DNA from: UBA6168 sp964508135
Lineage (GTDB): Bacteria > Bacteroidota > Bacteroidia > Chitinophagales > Saprospiraceae
Length of the DNA: 64,000 bases
NCBI GenBank assembly: GCA_964508135.1
Contig: CAZDSU010000033.1
Span: forward strand, 7,280 to 71,279
Direction: 5' to 3'
The notes under the pieces were generated by a model that saw only the letters and a program-made list of their open reading frames with translations, was not told the DNA's origin and did no database searches. This document shows positions 7,604 to 17,800 of the stretch, in pieces; position 1 is the first letter of the stretch; each line of letters opens with the position of its first letter. A program made the position numbers and the translations under genes.

Positions 7604-8227
7604 TCAATTTCCTAATTTCCAATTTCCCAGCAATGCCAAGTGCCGGGCTACGTACTTCCCAATCACATCAAATTCGAGGTTGACGCTATCGCCTTTTTTC
7701 AGGTGCATAAAATTGGTGTGCTCAAACGTGAAGGGGATAATGGCCACTGAAAAGCTGGCCATTTTGCTTTCAGATATGCTCGGCTTTACCACCGTCAGGC
7801 TCACGCCGTTCACGCAGATGGAGCCTTTGTCCACCAACAAATATTCCGGTTGGAACGGGTACTCGAAGCTGAAAACCCAACTTCCATCGAGGGTTTGCAC
7901 CTCCGTGCAAACACCTGTCACGTCAACATGGCCTTGCACGAGGTGCCCGTCGAGGCGGTCGTTGGCCCGCATGGCCCGCTCAAAGTTCACGAGGTCGCCC
8001 ACTTTCAGTTGGCCGAGGTTGCTTCGTTGCAATGTCTCGTCAATGGCCGTGACCTGGTGCGTGCCCTCACCGAGCGCCACCACTGTCAGGCAGACGCCGT
8101 TGTGTGCCACGCTTTGGTCAATTTTCAGTTCAGATGAAATGAATGACGCAACCGTGAAGTGGACATTGCTGCCCTTCCGCTCGATGGCGGTTATTTGCCC
8201 GAAGGCTTCGATGATTCCGGTGAACAT
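7604..8227 (-). CDS. ribE: Riboflavin synthase, alpha subunit
   Basis: 207 residues, typical for the enzyme that dismutates two molecules of 6,7-dimethyl-8-ribityllumazine into riboflavin. The diagnostic MFTGIIEAFGQI start is at 8227, and the frame is open further upstream. Two tandem lumazine-binding domains are visible. The first has VAHNGVCLTVVALG and LGQLKVGDLVNFERAM, with HLVQGHVDVTG at the junction. The second has VDKGSICVNGVSLTVV and LKKGDSVNLEFDVIGKY. The stop lies at the edge of the convergent hairpin, and the C-terminus is partly encoded by the AATTTCC words. A TAGCTTTG box lies about 84 bases upstream. Confidence 0.95.
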   Translation of the reverse strand: MFTGIIEAFGQITAIERKGSNVHFTVASFISSELKIDQSVAHNGVCLTVVALGEGTHQVTAIDETLQRSNLGQLKVGDLVNFERAMRANDRLDGHLVQGHVDVTGVCTEVQTLDGSWVFSFEYPFQPEYLLVDKGSICVNGVSLTVVKPSISESKMASFSVAIIPFTFEHTNFMHLKKGDSVNLEFDVIGKYVARHLALLGNWKLGN

Positions 8228-8228
8228 T

Positions 8229-8263
8229 GAGTTGACAGTTGGCAGTTGGCAGTTGGCAGCCAG
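8229..8263. repeat. Short tandem word CAGTTGG
   Basis: Immediately upstream of the riboflavin synthase start the 7-base word CAGTTGG is repeated three times, followed by a partial copy and CAGC. No inverted partner is seen. It would lie in the ribE leader. Confidence 0.6.
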
Positions 8264-8310
8264 CGGAAAAATGCTGAACGAGCCGAAGCCATTGCCGATT
8301 AGGAAAGTTG

Positions 8311-8318
8311 CAAAGCTA
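8311..8318 (-). promoter_or_regulatory. -7 box of ribE
   Basis: On the minus strand this is TAGCTTTG, an exact TAnnTTTG match, about 84 bases before the ribE ATG. The matching -33 element is not clear. Confidence 0.45.
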
Positions 8319-8330
8319 TGCAAAAGGGCG

Positions 8331-8375
8331 GGGGCAAAAAAAAATGGAGGACACTGCTTTCAGCGTCCTCCATTT
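8331..8375 (-). terminator. Strong intrinsic terminator with no gene close in front
   Basis: AAATGGAGGAC pairs with GTCCTCCATTT (8342-8352 and 8365-8375), and on the minus strand the stem is followed by nine T. The nearest minus-strand stop (RNA methyltransferase, 8561) is 185 bases away. The terminator could end that transcript or a short RNA from the gap. Confidence 0.75.
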
Positions 8376-8512
8376 ACATTCATTCGCTAAGAAATACAGA
8401 AAAATTTATTTACGATACGAAAGTAGGATGCTTTATCGGATTCTGTGAAAGGGATATACCAGCCGTACAAATGCGTAGATGGTTGGCAAATGACAGTAGA
8501 AGTTGAAGGGAA

Positions 8513-8578
8513 AGGTATGAGGTCTGGAGGTATGTGGAGGCCGAGACATACCTCCATACCTCAGACCTCAGACCTCAG
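8513..8578. repeat. Word-built inverted repeat at the methyltransferase stop
   Basis: The left arm holds TGAGGTCTGGAGGTATGT, the right arm the reverse complement of TGAGGTATGGAGGTATGT plus further copies of the word GGTCTGA. The right arm contains the stop codon of the RNA methyltransferase gene. Nearly the same left-arm words recur at 48137-48171. Confidence 0.7.
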
Positions 8579-9391
8579 ATTTCTCTGCCTCACCGCCTCG
8601 AACAGCACGATGGCCGCCGAGGCCGACACGTTCAGTGAGTCCACCTGCCCGGCCATCGGGATGATGATGCGCTCGTCGGCTTGCGCTACCCAAAACTTCG
8701 AGATGCCCGTTGCCTCAGCGCCCAACACGAAGGCAAGTGGCTGGCGCAAATCGGTGGCAAACAGCGAGTTGGCCGCCTCCAGCCAGGTCGCCATGATTTT
8801 TATGTTGTTGCTGCGCAAAAAAGCAACTGCTTCCTCAGACGACAGCGCCACCACCGGCACGGTGAAAATCGCCCCCAAACTGGCCCGGATAGCGTTCGGG
8901 TTGAAGATGTCAGTGTGCGGGTCGCAGACGAGCACGGCATCCACTCCAGCAGCGTCGGCAGTGCGGAGCATGGCACCGAGGTTGCCGGGCTTTTCCACGC
9001 TTTCCATGATGAGCAGTAGCGGATTTTCAGAAAGCTGCAAGTCTTCGAGTGTAACGTTTTTCATTTTGAAAACCGCCACAACATTGGGCACGCCGGTGCG
9101 GTAGGCGATTTTTTCAAAAACTTGAGCGTTCGTGGCAATTAGCTCCGCTGGTTGGTTTACCCCCGTGGGGCTGGTGGCATTTTTCAGCAATTTTTCAATG
9201 GTGGAAAACGGTGTGACGGACTCCTCGAACAGCAGCGCCACTGCCTCGAAGCCGCTGCGCAACGCCAGCTCCACCTCCCGCAGCCCCTCGGCCACGAACA
9301 AGCCCTGCTCCCGGCGGTCACGGGCCTTGGCACCGAGCACGGCAATGTTTTTTATCAGCGGGTTTTGTGGACTGGTGATTTGTTTCAGCAT
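8561..9391 (-). CDS. TrmH/SpoU-family RNA 2'-O-methyltransferase
   Basis: 276 residues. SpoU/TrmH enzymes 2'-O-methylate rRNA or tRNA nucleotides using AdoMet and a knotted fold. The N-terminal substrate-binding domain starts ITSPQNPLIKNIAVL with REQGLFVAEGLREVELAL. The SPOUT domain has the three family motifs: LLIMESVEKPGNLGAMLRTA (motif 1), TWLEAANS with ATDLRQPLAFVLGAEATGIS (motif 2), and ERIIIPMAGQVDSLNVSASA (motif 3). The frame is open to 9538, but the ATG at 9391 fits the family start, with 9403 as an alternative. The target RNA cannot be told from the sequence. The stop lies within an inverted repeat. Confidence 0.92.
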   Translation of the reverse strand: MLKQITSPQNPLIKNIAVLGAKARDRREQGLFVAEGLREVELALRSGFEAVALLFEESVTPFSTIEKLLKNATSPTGVNQPAELIATNAQVFEKIAYRTGVPNVVAVFKMKNVTLEDLQLSENPLLLIMESVEKPGNLGAMLRTADAAGVDAVLVCDPHTDIFNPNAIRASLGAIFTVPVVALSSEEAVAFLRSNNIKIMATWLEAANSLFATDLRQPLAFVLGAEATGISKFWVAQADERIIIPMAGQVDSLNVSASAAIVLFEAVRQRNLRSEV

Positions 9392-9526
9392 TTTGTGCAG
9401 CATTTTTTGCTGGCGCAAAGGACGGGAAAATCGCTGAACACCCGCTGTTTTCCCAGCAGTTTGTAAAATCCCCGCTCGTACACCAAATCCCAAACATCCC
9501 CTAACTTGTCGCCAAAATTTTTCGCC

Positions 9527-11764
9527 ATGAAAAAACAAATCCTACTCCTTGTCCTTCTTTCGCTTGTCCTTTTTTCGTGCAACAGCCAGCAAAACCTCGT
9601 GCTCCGCCAGGGCATGGTTGTCACAAAATCCGCCACGCTGCACCGGGATTCTTTCATGTTGGAAGCGCCCGACAGCCTACGCCCCGTCCTCACCATCGAG
9701 GGCGAAAACATCACCGTGGACTTCGCTGGGGCGGTGCTTGACGGCGGCTCTGGCAAGGACTCGCCCGACCAGTTCAGTGGCACGGGCATCGTCATCAAAG
9801 GGAAAAACATCACGCTGAAAAACGCTACGGTGCGGGGCTTCAAGGTCGCCATTTTCGCCGACGGCGTGGACAGCCTCCGCCTCCTTGACTGCGACCTGAG
9901 CTACAACTGGCGGCCTCGCCTCCGCAGCATCCGGGAGCGGGAGGACTTCAGCGACTGGCTCAGTTACCACCAAAACGACAAGGACGAGTGGCTGCGCTAC
10001 GGGGCGGCCATTTACCTCAAAAATTGCCAAAATGCCCTCGTGCGGGGCTGCACCGCCACGCAGGGCATGAACAGCCTGCTGCTCACCGGTTGCAACGACG
10101 GCCTTTTTTACAACAACAGCTTCCATTTTAATTCCGGCCTGGGCGTAGGCATGTACCGCAGCAGCCGCAACCGCCTGATGCACAACAAGTTGGACTGGAA
10201 CGTGCGGGGCTACTCCCACGGTTTTTACCAACGGGGACAGGATTCGGCTGGCATCCTCGTGTACGAACAGAGCAGCGAAAACGTCTTTGCCTACAACTCG
10301 GCGACGCACTCCGGTGACGGCTTTTTCCTATGGGCGGGACAGACGACGATGGACACGGGAGAGGGCGGTTGCAACGACAATTTGCTCTTCAAAAACGACT
10401 TTTCCCATGCCCCCACCAACGGCGTGGAGGTGACTTTCAGCCGCACCAAAATCGTGGACAACCGCCTCGACGAATGTACCTACGGCATCTGGGGCGGATA
10501 CAGTTTTGGGTCGCTGATGCTGGGCAACCACATCGAAAATTGCCGCACGGGTATCGCCATCGAGCATGGGCAGGAGAACGCCATCATCGGCAACCAGTTC
10601 CTCAACGACTCGGTGGGCATACAGCTTTGGGCGAGGGCCAGCCAACCCGCCGATTGGGGCTATGCCCAACATCGGGATACCCGCAGCCGTGACTACCAAA
10701 TTGGCAAAAACCGCTTCGAGAACGTGCGCAACCCCCTGAAAATCAGCGCCTCCCGCAAGCTGGCCATCAATGACGACAACCAGTTCGCTGGCTTTGAAAA
10801 ATTGCTGGTGGCCGAGAAGCCGAACGAGGAATTTTACCTCGTAAAAAACCAAATCGTGGGCGACAAGGGCTGGCACGATGCGGAGGGTTTCAAGAACATG
10901 AATCCGATTGTGAAGCAATTGCAAGCGCCGCATGTGGTGAGCGGCGAGGTGCAGCGCCTCGCCGTGGCCAAACTGCCCGAAGGCATGGAAACCTTGCTGC
11001 CCGAAAGCCAACTGCGTGGCCGCCACTACATCCTGATGAACGAATGGGGGCCGTTCAATTTCGAGTACCCGACCGTTTGGCTCCGCAATATCGAGGGCGA
11101 CAATTACACGTTCTTGCTGCTCGGCCCGGCTGAGGGCAATTGGAAAATCGTGAACGGCGCTGGCTGGAGTGGGCTGAACCAGAAAACTGGCAGTTTTCCG
11201 GTCACCGTTGTCGCCACCAAAAGTCCTGGAACCGAGGCACTGTCGCTCGATTTTGAGTACATCGGGCAGGCGTTTACTGACCAGTTCGGACATTTCAACA
11301 AACGAGGCAGGCCGTTTCCGTTCCATTTCGAGCGCTTTGAAAAAAAGCTCGACTGGCAGGTGCGCTGGTACAATTATGAAGAAGCCACCGACCCACTGAC
11401 CCATTACGAAGTCTTTAAAAACCTAAAAACCGCATCGCCGAAGGCGACCAAAATCACCGACGACCTCTACTTCGCCTGGTGGGGCAGTCCCGCTGAGGGC
11501 GTGGCCGAAGACAAATTTGCCACCTTCGCCGAAACCTCCTTCGACATCGAGCCGGGCGAGTACCTCATCGAATTGACCAGCGACGATGGGGTGAAGCTGT
11601 ACTTGGACGGAAAAATGCTCATTGACCACTGGGACATCCACGAGCCAGCCGTGGACGAGGTGCAGGTTCGGCTCGGCGGCAAGCACAAGCTGGAGGTGGA
11701 GCATTTCGACGGGGGGGGCGGATTCGGGACACTGGATTTTAGGATGCGGCGGGTGGGGGATTAG
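9527..11764 (+). CDS. Lipoprotein with right-handed beta-helix and PA14 domain
   Basis: 745 residues. The N-terminus is a lipoprotein signal (MKKQILLLVLLSLVLFSC), with Cys18 as the probable lipidation site. Residues about 60-420 form a parallel beta-helix of PbH1-type repeats (ALVRGCTATQGMNSLLLTGC, SAGILVYEQSSENVFAYNSA, GIAIEHGQENAIIGNQF), as in polysaccharide-degrading or carbohydrate-binding proteins. The last 130 residues are a PA14-like beta-sandwich (YFAWWGSPAEGVAEDKFATF, LTSDDGVKLYLDGKMLIDHW, LEVEHFDGGGGFGTLDFRM), which often binds glycans. Surface polysaccharide binding or cleavage is an inference. The ATG at 9527 is chosen to give the signal peptide; the frame opens at 9506. Confidence 0.85.
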   Translation: MKKQILLLVLLSLVLFSCNSQQNLVLRQGMVVTKSATLHRDSFMLEAPDSLRPVLTIEGENITVDFAGAVLDGGSGKDSPDQFSGTGIVIKGKNITLKNATVRGFKVAIFADGVDSLRLLDCDLSYNWRPRLRSIREREDFSDWLSYHQNDKDEWLRYGAAIYLKNCQNALVRGCTATQGMNSLLLTGCNDGLFYNNSFHFNSGLGVGMYRSSRNRLMHNKLDWNVRGYSHGFYQRGQDSAGILVYEQSSENVFAYNSATHSGDGFFLWAGQTTMDTGEGGCNDNLLFKNDFSHAPTNGVEVTFSRTKIVDNRLDECTYGIWGGYSFGSLMLGNHIENCRTGIAIEHGQENAIIGNQFLNDSVGIQLWARASQPADWGYAQHRDTRSRDYQIGKNRFENVRNPLKISASRKLAINDDNQFAGFEKLLVAEKPNEEFYLVKNQIVGDKGWHDAEGFKNMNPIVKQLQAPHVVSGEVQRLAVAKLPEGMETLLPESQLRGRHYILMNEWGPFNFEYPTVWLRNIEGDNYTFLLLGPAEGNWKIVNGAGWSGLNQKTGSFPVTVVATKSPGTEALSLDFEYIGQAFTDQFGHFNKRGRPFPFHFERFEKKLDWQVRWYNYEEATDPLTHYEVFKNLKTASPKATKITDDLYFAWWGSPAEGVAEDKFATFAETSFDIEPGEYLIELTSDDGVKLYLDGKMLIDHWDIHEPAVDEVQVRLGGKHKLEVEHFDGGGGFGTLDFRMRRVGD

Positions 11765-11870
11765 GGTAGGGGTTTTATGCCCCAAATAGCTGACCCCGAG
11801 GTCAGGTATGTCCTCAAAGCGCTATTCTGCAATCAATGGACTGGGGTCAAAGTCCTGCTGACGTTTTACG

Positions 11871-14800
11871 TTATTGCCCCAAAATGACCAGTTTTTTAAT
11901 GCCCCACTGTTCGCCATTGCTCACCCGCAGCAAGTAAGCTCCACTGGCAAGTCCTCGCAAATCGAGCGGCTGTTGCACAGCCCCAGTTGCTTCCATTTGC
12001 GAAGCGAAAACCTGCCTGCCCACTACGTCGAACACCGTCAAATCAAGGCTGGCGAAAGTCGGCAAATCCATTTTTAAAGTGAAAAGCCCATCGCTCGGGT
12101 TAGGTAGCACCTCGAAAACGAGGTTGCCCAATTGCTCGTCCGTGGCGCTCATGTCCACGATGACCTGCCCCTCGAAGGTGCAGCCGTTCTCGTCCATCAC
12201 CACCACTTGGTAAGTGCCGAGCGGGAGGTTGTTGAAGACATTGCTGGTCTGGAAAGTCGTGCCGCCGTCAATGGAGTAAGTCAACTGCCCCGTGCCCCCG
12301 CTGGCTAGAATGGTAAGGTTGTTGAGCGCCAATTGGAAGTTGGCTTGCAGCGCATTTGCCTCCGGCACCAAGATGGACGGCGCTTCGAACTCGAAGCCTG
12401 TTGCATCTTTCACCCGCACGGTGTAGTCGCCGGGGGCAAGGTTCGAGTAGGTCGTTTGCGAAGAAAATGCTCCTCCGTTCAGCGAATACTGGTATGGCGC
12501 AGTGCCACCCGTCACGCTAGCGATGGTGATTTGGCCGTCCGATTCACCGGAGCAACTGACGGCAACCAGGTTGATGTTGATGCCTACGACGGCGTTCACG
12601 TTAACCGTCGTCGTCGCTGTGCAGCCATGCTCGTCCATGATGGTGACGGTGTAGCTGCCGTTGCCGGTCACCTCCAGTTCGTTGTCGTTATCGAAGCTCA
12701 CCCCGTCGAGGCTGTACTCGTAATCTCCCGTACCGCCGCTGCCGTTGGCTGTGATGGCCAGGCCGAATGCCGTGGCCGAAACGCCAAGCACCGGTGGGTC
12801 GGTGATGACGATGTTCGGGGCGGTCGTCATGCCGCCATCAGCGCCCATCGCTGTCGCGGAATAGGTGCCTGCCGGGAGTCCGGTGAAGGTGTTGCTGGAC
12901 TGGGAAGCCCCACCGTTCAGGCTGTACGTGTAAGGCGGATTGCCGCCGCTGGCGTTCACAGTGATGACTGCATCCGCCTCACCGTGACAGCTCACAGGCT
13001 GCGAAATCGAGACGAAAATATTGGGCGGCGTACCGCCAACGAAGGCGCTGGCCGTCTGCTCGCAGCCGTGGGCGTCCACCACCGTGATGCTGTGCGTACC
13101 ATTGGCCACACCACTGAAAATGTTGGAGGTCTGGAGCGCTCCGCCATCCAGTTGGTACTGGTAGGGCGCTGTGCCGCCGCTGGCTGCTACTGTCACCGTT
13201 GGCCCAATGGAACTGGTGTTCACCACCATTGCAGGTGGTGCCGTCAGCGTGATGGTGGACGACGAAACCGTGAAGCCGCCACTGTCCTGTATCGTCAATG
13301 TGTAGTTGCCTGCGGCAAGGTTGGAGAAGTTGGCGCTGCCCTGAAAAGCCCCACCGTTCAGGCTGAATTGGTAGGCCGGGACGCCGCCCGTTCCCACCGC
13401 CGTGATTTGGCCATCCGACCCGCCGGGGCAGTTGATGGGCTGGAAAATACTGCCGGAAACGGTCAGCGTAGCCACGGTCACGGTCACGTTGAGGATTGTT
13501 TCGCAGCCGTTGGCGTCCCGCACGGTGATGCTGTGAGGGCCGTTGGGGACTGGATTGAAGCTGTTGCCTGATTGAAACGCACCGCCGTCGAGGCTGAACT
13601 GCAAGCTGCCTGTGCCGCCGCTCGCCGTCACCGTCACGAGGTAACCACTGGCTATGGCCGACCCTGTGATTTGCGGCGGAGCCGCCAAAACGATGGCCGA
13701 ACTGGTTTGTGTCAAACCATCGCTGTCTACCGTGGTGACGGTGTAGCTGCCTGCGGCGAGGTTCGAGAAGATGTTGCTGCTTTGGAACGCCCCGCCGTTC
13801 AAACTGTATGTGTAAGGCGCCATGCCACCACTGGCCGACGCCGTGATTTGGCCGTCATTTTCCCCAAAACAACTGACGGCGCTGGTGACACTGCCCGATA
13901 CGACTACGTTGTTGGTGAAAACGGTGGCCGTGCTGGTGGCCGTGCATCCGTTGGCGTCCTGCACAGTGGCGGTGTAGGTGCCGTTCGGCAAATTGTTGAA
14001 AACGTTGCTGCTTTGGAACGCCCCGCCGTTCAGGCTGTATTGCAAGCTGCCCGTGCCGCCACTGGCCGTTACGGTGATGCTGTTGGCGTTGTCGGTGGCG
14101 GAGGCGATGAGTTGCGCAGGGTTGGAGAGGTTGACGGCGGTGGTGGTTTGGGTGAAGCCGTCGGCGTCCATCACCTCCACGGTGTAGCTGCCGGGGCCGA
14201 GGTTTGTGAAAATGTTGCTACTTTGAAATGCGCCGGCATTGAGGCTGTACTCGAACGGGGCGCTGCCGCCACTGACGTTGACGGTGATTTCCCCGTCGTT
14301 TTCGCCAAAACAACTGATGCCGTTGGTCACGCTGGCCGATACGACGAGCGTGTTCACGGCGACGGTTGCCGTGGTGGTGGCGGTGCATCCGTTGGCATCC
14401 ATCACGGTGACGGTGTACGTCCCGTTGGCCAGGCCACCGAAGGTGTTGCTAGACTGAAAGGCCCCGCCGATGCTGTACTCCAAGCTGCCCGTGCCGCCAC
14501 TGGCTGTTGCTGTGATGACATCTGTGTTCACGCTGGCTGTGGCTGAAATGGCAGTCGGGCCGCTGATGGTCAGGCTGCTGGTGGTGATGGTGAAGCCGTC
14601 GGCATCCATCACCTCGATGGTGTAGTCGCCGGGGGCGAGGCCGCTGAACACGTTGCCCATTTGGAAAGCGCCACCGTTCAAACTGTACTCAAGCGGGGCA
14701 CTACCGCCGCTGGCGGTGACGGTGATTTCCCCGTCATTTGCGCCAGCACAACTGATGGACTGCGTGATTGCGGCAGAAACCACAAGCGTGTTTTGGATGA

Positions 14801-17800
14801 TGTTGATGTGGAAAACCTGCGCATGTAGCCAGCTTCCCGAATTGTCAACCATGTCGAATTCAAACTCATCGGTGGTGGTCATGCTGCCGTCGTGCTGGTA
14901 GGAGAACAGGCCAGCATCAATGTCTGCCTGCGTAAACGTGGTGCCCACGACGGGCACGTCAATGCCCAAGACCAAGTTGCCGTTGACGGGCAGGCTGAGC
15001 AGCGTGAAGACAACCTCGTTGGTCGGAGTACCCTGCCCTTGCAGGTAGGTTTGGCTGACGATTTCGCTCTGGCCCTGCGGCACGGTGAGCACGTCATTTT
15101 TCAACAAAACCGCCAACGGCGAGGCCACGAGGCCGCAGATGTCGAGCGACCAGTTGAGCAGCGCACCACCGTCGTCGTCGTAACTGTCGGTGATTTTCAG
15201 CGACCAGCTCCCTTGTGAGCTTTGACTGTTGAATCCGACAAACGGGGCCATTGGCTTGAAGTTCCCGCTGATGGTGGGCGTGGCACCGGAGCAGGTGTTT
15301 TCAAAAACCATGGCCGAGTTGGTGTACGAGTCGGCGAAATTGGCGGTGATGTCGTCACCTTCACAGCCGAATGACGAGGCTGGAACTCCCGGTCGGTCGA
15401 AGATTTGCAGCGTGGTTCCCTGCGGTGACGTCAGCTCTGCGCTCAGGTCGCCGACGTAGCTGTGGTCAATGTTCATGCTTGTTTGCACCGAGCTTATGGA
15501 CAAGTTGGCTGGCACGTTCAGGGTCTTGGTCACGCTGGTGGCTACGAGCGGGATGGTCAGGGGCAGGCCAGTGGCGTTGAAAGTTTGGCAGCCGATGCCA
15601 CCGAGGTGGAAGGCAAATGTTTGCGAGAAAGCGCTTTGGCTACAAGGGTTTTGCGCCCGCACCCGCCAGTAGTACACGTTGAGCGAGGTGCAAGGTGTAC
15701 TCACTTGCCACGAGTTGGTGGTGGCAGTGCCAGTGGCAAAAATCGAATTGAAGTCTGGCAATTCCGACACCTCCACGAGGTACTCGGAAGCATTGGGCAC
15801 AGCGGCCCAAGTCAAGGTCGGCTGAAAGGCCGTGACCTCCGCCCCGTCTGCGGGACTGCTGAGGGAGACGCCGCTCGTCACTTGGTCGAGCACGACCAAA
15901 ACGATGTTGGAGGTCTGCGTGACGGAACCACCCGTGGCGGTCACCGTGATGGGGTAAGTGCCGGATGGCACGCCGCCAAGGTTGCTGATGGTCAAGCTGA
16001 TGTTGGCGGGCGGTGGCACGTTGTTCGGGGTAAAAACCGCTGTTGCGCCAGCGGGAACGCCGCTCGCCGAGAAGGTGACAGGCGTGTTGAAACCTGCCAG
16101 TTGCAGCATGTTGAAGGCGTAGGAAGCCGTGCCGCTTTGGCAGGCAGATGCAGTGCTTGGCGTTGTCTGGAGGGTAAAGCTTGGAACCGTCGCTATTTCG
16201 ATTTTGAAATTTTGGTTGGAAATATCGAAGAAAACATTGCCCACCGCTTTCACCATCACCCTCGCTTGCGTGGTGGAGATATTTGGCACCAGCACGGTTT
16301 CCGTGCCGTCGTTGTTGGTAGAGACCAGCAGCGTGTAGGGGTAGGTGGTGCCGCCGTCGGCGGAAAGCAGAACTTCGACCTGACTGGCCGAGACCGGAGG
16401 GGCGGTCGTGTTGGCCACGTTCCAGGTCACGGTGGCTGTGCTGCCGCCCGTCCAGATGATGGCGGAGGTGTTTGGGTTGGTGACGACGAACGGCCCGGCG
16501 GCGGCGCTGAAGTTGAGCGTCACGTCCACTTCATCAGTGCAGCCAGCGCCCGGATGGTTGTCACGCACCGTGCAGCGGAAGGCCATCGAGCGTGCGACGC
16601 TCGGCAGCACCTCCCAGGTCGGCGTGGTGCCAGCGAGGATGGCGGGCAGGTTGGGGAAGTAGCGCTTTGGCGAGGTCGTGGGGTCGAAGGTTCGGAAAAC
16701 CGGACCGACGGTGTTGGTCGAAAGTGGCGGCTGGGTGCCCACCTGGTTGTTCATTTGCTCCCAACAGTAGGTCAGTACATCGGTGGGATTGGAGTCTTGG
16801 CCTTGTGCCGTCAGCACGAAGGGCGTGGAGATGGGCAGGGTAAATGAGCTGGTCGTCACGGTCACGGTCGGGGCGTTGTTGCCAGAGGCCGTCGTGGTGG
16901 CGCAGGAATTGCCCGCTCCGAGCAGGTGGTTGGTGATTTCGCCGAGGCTGACGGCGTGGAAGTAGTCGTCGCTGTGGGGCTGCACATCGGGCGAACAGAC
17001 GCCAGCGTAGCCCATGATGGTGCTGCCGCTGCCAGTTTCCATCGCCGTGGCGCTGTTGCGGTTGCAGTCGTTGTTCTGGGTGTGGTTGCCGCCGAACTGG
17101 TGGCCCATTTCATGGCAAACATAATCCACGTAAAACCCGTCGCCGACGGGGCTGTTCAGGCCGGTGACGCCCCTGGCTTTGCCGCTCGTGTTGCAGACGG
17201 AGTTGAGCTGCGCAATGCCGCCGCCACCGGTGCTGAACACGTGGCCGATGTCGTAGTTGGCATTTCCGATGACGTTGTTGCAGGTCATTTGGTTCTCATT
17301 CAGCATCGTCGAGCCGCTGTTGTTGGTGTAGGGGTCGGAGCCTGCATTGAGGTAGATGAGCAGGTCAGTATTGGCCACCATGGTCATTGTCACGGCCAGT
17401 TCCCGCTCGTAGATGCCGTTGATGCGGGTCATGGCCACGTTGAACTCGGCCAGCACGAGCGGCTTCGTGCCGCCGTGAAAGGTGGCGTACTCGCCTGTAC
17501 AGGCGAGGGCGAGGGCGTAGTTGCGGTGCTGGCAGTCGCCAACGACCAGCGATTGCGGACTTGCGATTGCGGATTGCGGATTGGGAGACACGTTTTCCGC
17601 TAAACACTCAAAGTCGCCATGCGGGTTTGCGTAGTCCTTTTTGAAATAACTGCTGTAGTGCAGGTCGTCGCCTTCGGCAAATGCGTCAATGTACACTGTG
17701 CTGTGGTTGGCCGAAAGTATCATGGCATGGAAACCCTTCTGGGTGTAGCCGAAACGCAGGTAGGCCGTGCGGTCGGCATTGCTCCAGCCAGCGTAGGAGC

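Noticed and set aside
12333..14546. Two long plus-strand frames (412 and 324 codons) opposite the metalloprotease gene
   Set aside because: They are antisense shadows of the repeat-coding region. Their products are Arg/Val/Gly-rich without domains, while the minus strand codes for clear SprB-like repeats.
15462..16847. 461-codon plus-strand frame
   Set aside because: It is a shadow of the P-domain and protease part of the minus-strand metalloprotease; no start signal, domain or sensible composition.
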